NCBI GenBank assembly: GCA_038254585.1
Contig: JBBSGA010000035.1
Coordinates: 1-27,711 of the forward strand
Direction: 5' to 3'
Source of the DNA: JBBSGA01 sp038254585
GTDB taxonomy: Bacteria; Chloroflexota; Chloroflexia; Chloroflexales; Kallotenuaceae
Length of the DNA: 27,711 nt
This document shows positions 23,049 through 27,711 of the stretch, one piece after another (the first letter of the stretch is position 1; each line of letters starts with the position of its first letter). The notes beneath the pieces were generated by a model that was given only the letters and a program-made list of their open reading frames with translations, did no database searches and was not told where the DNA came from. The position numbers and the translations under genes were made by a program.

Positions 23049-23100
23049 GTCTATAGTACTGCCCCGGCCTCTTGCCAGAGGCCGGGGCAGTACTATAGAC
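23049..23100. terminator. Perfect 24-bp inverted repeat hairpin
   Basis: Arms 23049-23072 and 23077-23100 are exact complements, with loop TGCC. The inner half is G+C-rich (GCCCCGGCCTCT) and the outer half A/T-rich (GTCTATAGTACT). It lies 26 nt after the thuA-like stop and 36 nt before the cupin ATG. There is no T-run on either side, but the stem is strong enough to halt polymerase or protect 3' ends. The unusual length and exact symmetry leave room for a mobile repeat unit or protein-binding site. Confidence 0.7.
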
Positions 23101-23136
23101 GGATGACGATATGCAGTGAGGAAGAGGTGTGTATCG

Positions 23137-23505
23137 ATGCAAAATCAGTCCACAACACCTGCCGCGGTTCTAATCGACCTGCCAGCTCTGGGCGAGCTAG
23201 CGCAAGGTAACGGCCCACAGTGGAGCCACGAGTCGAGCGATCTGGATCTGACGCTTCTCTCCTGGGCCTCGCAGCGTGAGATCGCCGCCCACGTCAACGG
23301 CGAAGTCGACGTCGTGCTGATCGTGGTCGCGGGAGCCGGCAATGTGACCGTCGAAGGTGCGGCCTATCATCTCACGGCAGGGCAAGCGCTGCTGATCCCT
23401 AAGGGGACCGAGCGGTCGATTCGTTCCACGGTCGATCGCTTCAGCTATCTCAGCCTCCACCGCTGCCGTGCCGGCCTATGGCCGACGATTCGGGGAGCTT
23501 CCTGA
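23137..23505 (+). CDS. Cupin-fold protein
   Basis: A 122-residue small beta-barrel protein of the cupin superfamily. The second cupin motif is the clearest part: DVVLIVVAGAGNVTVEGAAYHLTAGQALLIPKGTERSI divided over residues about 57-94, with the G-x5-P-x-G element present (GQALLIPKGTER). The first motif normally holds metal ligands HxH; here only H46 (AAHVNGEVD) and E49 remain, so metal binding is uncertain. ATG 23137 follows GAGG by about 10 nt. Its last 30 nt overlap the 3' end of the convergent membrane-protein gene. Such proteins often sense or isomerise sugars; no substrate can be named. Confidence 0.75.
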   Translation: MQNQSTTPAAVLIDLPALGELAQGNGPQWSHESSDLDLTLLSWASQREIAAHVNGEVDVVLIVVAGAGNVTVEGAAYHLTAGQALLIPKGTERSIRSTVDRFSYLSLHRCRAGLWPTIRGAS

Positions 23506-23844
23506 AGGTCGGACAAAGGTGGCTGGGTGGGTGCCTTTTGAAACCTGCGATGGAGTGCCGTCAGGTGAGCCTTGTGACAGTGTGCCCTCGAGCTGCTGAT
23601 TGAGCTGGCTGCTCTGAAACGAGGTCTTGTAGAAGGTCACGGCCAGCGCAAAGATGACCCCGGCCGTCCCGGCGGTATTGTGCGGGTTGAGCCTACCTTC
23701 TGTCGCCGCGATTAGCGCTCCAGCGCCGATCGAGATGCCGAGTGTAAGCAGTACCTTAGCCCAGTCCGGCCAGTGATGGTCTTTGAGCCAGGAGACGAGA
23801 ATCGGCGTAAGCAGGCTTGACGCCAGCACCAGGAAAGCTTCCAT
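23476..23844 (-). CDS. Small two-helix membrane protein of unknown function
   Basis: A 122-residue protein. The N-terminus is a hydrophobic helix (EAFLVLASSLLTPILVSWL), followed by a short polar HHWPDW turn, a second helix (VLLTLGISIGAGALIAA), and a third hydrophobic stretch (AGVIFALAVTFYKTSF). A Gln/Ser/Gly-rich hydrophilic tail of about 45 residues follows. Size, helix arrangement and polar tail recall phage-type holins, but no holin family signature was recognised and no lysis or phage genes lie nearby. ATG 23844 follows GAGGGAG 7 nt upstream; the longer open frame upstream is unsupported. The gene converges with and overlaps the cupin gene by 30 nt and diverges from GH2. Confidence 0.65.
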   Translation of the reverse strand: MEAFLVLASSLLTPILVSWLKDHHWPDWAKVLLTLGISIGAGALIAATEGRLNPHNTAGTAGVIFALAVTFYKTSFQSSQLNQQLEGTLSQGSPDGTPSQVSKGTHPATFVRPSGSSPNRRP

Positions 23845-23886
23845 TGCGAACTCCCTCTTCTGTGACAGGTGCACACGGCTGTGCTT

Positions 23887-23904
23887 ACTACATATGTACG
23901 TAGT
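23887..23904. promoter_or_regulatory. Imperfect palindrome in the divergent promoter region before GH2
   Basis: ACTACATATGTACGTAGT is an 18-nt near-palindrome with ACTAC/GTAGT arms, in the 148-nt gap between the membrane-protein and GH2 genes. On the minus strand it overlaps a weak promoter (ATGACA, 17 nt, TAGTAA). On the plus strand a TATAGA box (about 23945-23950) suits the GH2 gene. It resembles an operator, but the repressor is unknown. Confidence 0.35.
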
Positions 23905-23992
23905 ATTTGTCATCGCTATTATGCTTGCGCGACCGGTCGATCTGCTATAGATGTGGGATGAGAGTGCGCTGATAGTGGTAGGATGAGTCCGC

Positions 23993-26665
23993 TTGGAAAG
24001 GCGATGTATACGGGCGATATCGCTTTCGGGGCGATGGGAGTTCCGATTCGACGGCGAGGATAGCTGGCGGTCGATCCCGGTACCGGGTTGCTGGGAGGCG
24101 CTGGACGTCTCCAAGGATCGGCCCGGACCTGCCTGGTATCGTCTCCAGTTTACGCTCCCTGCCGATCTGGACGGAGAACGTCTCTGGCTTCGGTTCGACG
24201 GCGTGAGCTATGCTTGCGCTATCACCGTCAACGGCCGCGAGGTAGGTACCCACATCGGGCTCTGGGACGCCTTCGTTGTCGAGATCACCGGCGTCGTCGT
24301 CCGGAACGGGCCGGTCGAGCTCCTGGTGCGTGTGGAAAAGCCGGCGGCCCAGACACACGGCCCGGGGTCGCCGCCGGTGCCCGGCTCGTTTCCGCTGCCT
24401 GAGACGCTCTGCGGCTTCCTGCCGTACGTCTGGGGCCAGATCTTCGGCGGGATCTGGCAGGATGTCACGCTCTATACGACCGGCCGCGTGGTCTTCGAGG
24501 ATTTCTCTGTGCAGGCCTCGGTCTCCGGCGACATCAGGGTCGAGGCGGATGTTTCGGCTCCGGCCACCATCTCGCTGGCGATTGCCGATCCACACGGAGC
24601 AATCGTCTTCGAATCCGCCCAAAACACGAGCGGCCGGGCCGGCTTCTCGGCGACTCTTCCGCATCCGGAACCATGGTCACCGCGCCATCCGTCGCTCTAC
24701 GAGGCGCGTCTCCGGGTCGACGATGGAGACGAGAGAACCGTCCGCTTCGGCCTCCGATCGATCGACGTGGACGGCTCGACGCTCTACCTCAACCGGCGCC
24801 CGCTTTATCTGCGCATGGCGCTCTCGTGGGGCTGGTACCTCGAGGCGCTCCACAGCAACCCCGGTCCTGTCCACGTGCGGGCCGCGCTCGAGCGGCTCCG
24901 GTCGCTCGGCTACAATGGCGTCAAGCTGTGCCTCTGGTTCCCTCCGCAGCACTACTTCGATCTCGCGGATGAGCTGGGAATGCTGCTGTGGGTCGAGCTG
25001 CCGATGTGGCTTCCGGAGCCCACCAGCTTTTTCCGCCGCCAGATGCCGGTCGAGTACGAGCGGCTGGTGCGCCTGGCCCGTAATCACCCATCGGTGATCC
25101 TCTACACCCTTGGGTGTGAGCTGAGCGCGGGCATCAGCGCAGAGATCCTCGAGCCGGTCTACCGCCTCGTGAAAGCCATGGTCGGAGATGCCCTGGTGCG
25201 CGACAACAGCGGCTCCGGGGAAGCCTACGGCGGGCTGCTGAACGAGTTCGCGGACTACTACGATTATCACTTTTATAGTGACATTCAGTTCTTCCGCGGC
25301 CTACTCGACTACTTTTCGCCGCGCTGGCGTCCCAGCATACCCTGGCTCTTCGGCGAGTTCTGTGACCTGGACACGTTTCGCGACCTGCGCAGGCTCAACG
25401 CAGCAGACGGCACGAAGCCGTGGTGGACGGTCTCGGATCCCCGGCGCAACCCGCGGGGGGCCCGCTGGCAGTTCGATATCGTCGACCAGGAGGCGCGCCT
25501 CCGCGAAAACGGCCTCTGGGAGCACGGGGCGGAGCTCGAGCGAATCTCCGAGCAGCAGGCGCTGCTGCACCGTAAATGGACCTTGGAGACGACGCGCAGC
25601 TACCGTGAGGTCTCGGGCTACGTCGTCACCGGGGAGGTAGATACGCCGATCAGCACCGCCGGCATGTGGGACGATCTCGGCCGGCTGAAGTTCGATCCGG
25701 CTGAGTTTCGCACCTTTAACGAGGATCTCGTACTGCTGGTCGGCTGGGATAAGCGCCGCGCGTGGATCCGCGGCGGCGACCGGCCCGCCTATTGGGATAC
25801 CTGGAGCTACATCGCGGGCGAAGCAGTGCGGCCGCATCTCCTTGTCTCGCACTATGGGTCGACGTGCGAGCACGCACAGCTTACCTGGACAGTGGACATG
25901 GCCGGCGGGGCAGCCCTTGCCCAGGGCGAGACCACAACGCCGGCCGCTCTTGAGCCGGGAAGTCTACGCGAGGTCGCGATTGTCGAGCTCATGGCTCCCA
26001 ATGTCGAGACTCCTCGTCGTGCGACCGTGTCCACTTCCGTCCGCATCGGGTCTGAGACGGCCGCGAATGCCTGGCCGCTCTGGTTTTTTCCTAAGGACGG
26101 CTGGTGCGGCCTCGCGGACATCGCACTTGTCGACCCGGCGGGGCGTCTCGACGACCTTCACGTTATCGTTCACAATCTCGGTGACAGCCTGGACCACTCT
26201 TCCACGGCGATCGCCACTGCCTGGACGACGGAGGTAGAGGCCTTTGTCGCGGACGGAGGATGCGCTATCCTGCTCCAGTCCGATGGTGGACCCCCGGGAC
26301 CCGTCCCGGTTGTTGCCATGCCCTTCTGGCGTGAGGCAGTCAAGATTATCGAGCCCCATCCCGCCTGGGGCGATTTTCCGCACGACGGCTGGGTCGGGCT
26401 GCAGTTCTTCGGATGCGCGACCGATTGTGCGCTGTCGACGATGGAATCTGGCCGCGAGGTCGCGCCAATCCTGCGGCGGCTCGACGCCCGGACGATGCGC
26501 GTTCACGACTACGCCGCCGAGCTCATATGGGGTCGCGGCCGAGTCATCGTCTCGACGCTACGCTTCGAAGGCGGCCTCGGCGAACAGCCCCGCGGCATCG
26601 CCCGCAACGTCGCGGCCGCCTACTTGCTCAGCTGCTGGGTGAGGTATCTTTTAGATGACTCGTAG
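23993..26665 (+). CDS. Glycoside hydrolase family 2 protein
   Basis: An 890-residue GH2-type retaining glycosidase. The N-terminal sugar-binding jelly roll (about 1-165) has LSGRWEFRFDGED, PAWYRLQFTLP and FGGIWQDVTLY; an immunoglobulin-like domain follows (about 166-258); the TIM barrel (about 260-560) starts RSIDVDGSTLYLNRRPLYLR. The acid/base Glu is E376 in LGCELSAG, where the residue before it is Cys, not the usual Asn. The nucleophile candidate is E455 in WLFGEFCDLD. A beta-rich part and an alpha/beta GATase-like domain (about 715-885) close the protein. No signal peptide is seen, so it acts on imported glycosides. The start is TTG 23993: an in-frame TGA lies just upstream and the sugar-binding domain begins at once. 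The Gfo/Idh/MocA gene follows by 12 nt. Confidence 0.88.
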   Translation: MERRCIRAISLSGRWEFRFDGEDSWRSIPVPGCWEALDVSKDRPGPAWYRLQFTLPADLDGERLWLRFDGVSYACAITVNGREVGTHIGLWDAFVVEITGVVVRNGPVELLVRVEKPAAQTHGPGSPPVPGSFPLPETLCGFLPYVWGQIFGGIWQDVTLYTTGRVVFEDFSVQASVSGDIRVEADVSAPATISLAIADPHGAIVFESAQNTSGRAGFSATLPHPEPWSPRHPSLYEARLRVDDGDERTVRFGLRSIDVDGSTLYLNRRPLYLRMALSWGWYLEALHSNPGPVHVRAALERLRSLGYNGVKLCLWFPPQHYFDLADELGMLLWVELPMWLPEPTSFFRRQMPVEYERLVRLARNHPSVILYTLGCELSAGISAEILEPVYRLVKAMVGDALVRDNSGSGEAYGGLLNEFADYYDYHFYSDIQFFRGLLDYFSPRWRPSIPWLFGEFCDLDTFRDLRRLNAADGTKPWWTVSDPRRNPRGARWQFDIVDQEARLRENGLWEHGAELERISEQQALLHRKWTLETTRSYREVSGYVVTGEVDTPISTAGMWDDLGRLKFDPAEFRTFNEDLVLLVGWDKRRAWIRGGDRPAYWDTWSYIAGEAVRPHLLVSHYGSTCEHAQLTWTVDMAGGAALAQGETTTPAALEPGSLREVAIVELMAPNVETPRRATVSTSVRIGSETAANAWPLWFFPKDGWCGLADIALVDPAGRLDDLHVIVHNLGDSLDHSSTAIATAWTTEVEAFVADGGCAILLQSDGGPPGPVPVVAMPFWREAVKIIEPHPAWGDFPHDGWVGLQFFGCATDCALSTMESGREVAPILRRLDARTMRVHDYAAELIWGRGRVIVSTLRFEGGLGEQPRGIARNVAAAYLLSCWVRYLLDDS

Positions 26666-26677
26666 GAGGAGCCATTC

Positions 26678-27697
26678 ATGATCCGGATTGGCATGCTCAG
26701 CTTCTGGCATGTGCACGCGCGCGACTATGCCAGGCAGGCGACGGAAAACCCCAATACGCAGATCGTCGCCGTTTGGGACGAGCTCGCGGAGCGCGGCGAG
26801 GCCGAGGCGCGCGCACGCCAGGCGCGCTGCTTCGCGCGGCTTGACGAGTTGCTCGCTCAGCCCGACATCGACGCCGTCGTCGTCGATACCCCCACGGTCG
26901 CCCATCGCGACGTGATCGTCGCGGCGGCGCAGGCGGGCAAGCATATCTTTACCGAGAAGGTCCTGGCACCCACGCTGCGTGGGTGCAATGAGATCGTGGC
27001 GGCGGTCGACCGGGCAGGGGTCAAGCTCACCGTCTCCCTGCCGCGTCTCTACGATGGCTACACGCAGGCCGTCAAAGAAGTTCTCGACCAGGGACAGCTG
27101 GGCGAGATTACACTTGTCCGCACTCGTCTCTCCCACAACGGTGCAATCCCCACGGCCGAGAGCCCCCACGGCTGGCTCGTGGAGCATTTCTTCAAGCCCG
27201 ATCAGACGGTCGGCGGTGCGCTCTTCGACCTAGGCTGCCACCCAATGTACCTGGCGCGCCTCTTTAGCGGTTTTCCTGAGAGCGTTAGCGCGAGCTACGG
27301 GCATGTGACGGGACGGGCCGTCGACGATAATGCCGTGGCGGTCCTGAGCTACTCGGACGGTGCGCTGGGAGTCGTCGAGGCAGGTTTCGTCAACCGCTTC
27401 TCGCCGTTCACGATTGAGGTGCATGGGACCGAAGGCAGCCTGCTCTTCGGCACACCGGAGCCCAAGCTGCTGGTCAAGAGCGCCAAGCTCGGCGCCGGCC
27501 GCGAAGACCCCTGGCAGGTCAAGGCGCTGCCGCCCAATCTGCCGAGCGCCTTTGAACAGTGGGTTCGCCATATCCAGGAGGGAACGACGGCTACCGAAAA
27601 TATCCAGGCGGCGGTCGATCTGAGTGCGCTCATGGAGGCTGCCCATCTTTCGGCCGGTAGCGGACGCGCGATCCGTCTCGACTCGCTCTCCCGCTGA
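26678..27697 (+). CDS. Gfo/Idh/MocA-family oxidoreductase
   Basis: A 339-residue NAD(P)-dependent sugar oxidoreductase-like protein. The Rossmann part lacks the normal GxGxxG: after IRIG the loop reads MLSFWHVHARDYA. Further marks are AVVVDTPTVAHRDVIVAAAQAGKHIFTEK split over residues 66-94, with the family EK pair at 93-94, and the catalytic-region D184-x-G-x-H188 (FDLGCHPMYLA). The C-terminal sheet has FTIEVHGTEGSLLFG. ATG 26678 has AGGAGG 7 nt upstream, and this site overlaps the GH2 stop, so the genes are co-transcribed and probably coupled. Likely role: oxidising or reducing the sugar released by the GH2 enzyme, alongside the ThuA-like protein; the substrate is unknown. The 14 nt after it are featureless. 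Confidence 0.88.
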   Translation: MIRIGMLSFWHVHARDYARQATENPNTQIVAVWDELAERGEAEARARQARCFARLDELLAQPDIDAVVVDTPTVAHRDVIVAAAQAGKHIFTEKVLAPTLRGCNEIVAAVDRAGVKLTVSLPRLYDGYTQAVKEVLDQGQLGEITLVRTRLSHNGAIPTAESPHGWLVEHFFKPDQTVGGALFDLGCHPMYLARLFSGFPESVSASYGHVTGRAVDDNAVAVLSYSDGALGVVEAGFVNRFSPFTIEVHGTEGSLLFGTPEPKLLVKSAKLGAGREDPWQVKALPPNLPSAFEQWVRHIQEGTTATENIQAAVDLSALMEAAHLSAGSGRAIRLDSLSR

Positions 27698-27711
27698 TCG
27701 AATGTGCCGGA

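Noticed and set aside
23945..24664. Long minus-strand frames opposite the GH2 gene
   Set aside because: They are the G/C-rich third-position shadows of GH2, Arg/Asp-rich and without domain features.
1..27711. CRISPR arrays, tRNA and rRNA genes, intact insertion sequences, prophage
   Set aside because: No regularly spaced repeats, cloverleaf-like sequences, transposase catalytic domains or phage structural genes were seen on either strand.

Overview
This is a GC-rich window (roughly 60-63% G+C by eye) from what looks like a free-living bacterium of the Chloroflexota, possibly near Thermomicrobia/Sphaerobacter. That placement is an inference from gene content: an F420-type LLM oxidoreductase, a cNMP-binding DUF1003 protein, PIG-V and GT87-like membrane glycosyltransferases, a ThuA plus Gfo/Idh/MocA sugar locus and strong GGAGG ribosome binding sites. 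No rRNA, tRNA, CRISPR array or intact insertion sequence was seen.

Layout. (1) Positions 1-3150 are an accessory scrap-yard: a decayed zinc-knuckle/coiled-coil gene, a VapBC toxin-antitoxin pair, a chimeric pseudogene joining a BrxA-like (BREX, DUF1819) N-terminus to an Rhs core fragment, a stand-alone EVE-domain protein and a small unknown gene. (2) 3186-7566 is a minus-strand operon of three multi-pass GT-C glycosyltransferases: two paralogous GT87-like proteins flanking a PIG-V/Gpi18-like protein. (3) 7626-10109 holds a truncated DUF892 gene and a probable operon of an F420-dependent LLM oxidoreductase, a cNMP/DUF1003 membrane protein and a small membrane ORF, ended by a strong hairpin. 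A plus-strand carbamoyltransferase scrap lies at 10130-10273. (4) 10283-19157 is the core: a minus-strand cluster read hldE, three GT9 heptosyltransferase-like genes, two GT4 glycosyltransferases, an SDR, then gmhA. Neighbours from hldE to the SDR overlap by 1-11 nt. (5) 19336-20529 encodes a PucR/CdaR-type regulator, divergent from glf (UDP-galactopyranose mutase). (6) 22378-27697 is a sugar-catabolic region: ThuA-like, cupin, a small convergent two-helix membrane protein, a GH2 glycosidase and a Gfo/Idh/MocA oxidoreductase.

Reading it together: GmhA and the bifunctional HldE would make heptose phosphates and ADP-heptose, GT9 proteins would transfer heptose, Glf would supply UDP-galactofuranose, and the GT-C proteins would use polyprenyl-phosphate sugars outside the membrane. 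This suggests a heptose- and galactofuranose-containing surface glycan. No lipid A or O-antigen gene is visible here, which is notable if the host is a monoderm-like Chloroflexota. A 13-nt element, TGTAGCTATTAGC, occurs upstream of both the hldE operon and glf in the same orientation to each, with the PucR-type gene between them. It is the best candidate operator of a regulon joining the two halves of the pathway.
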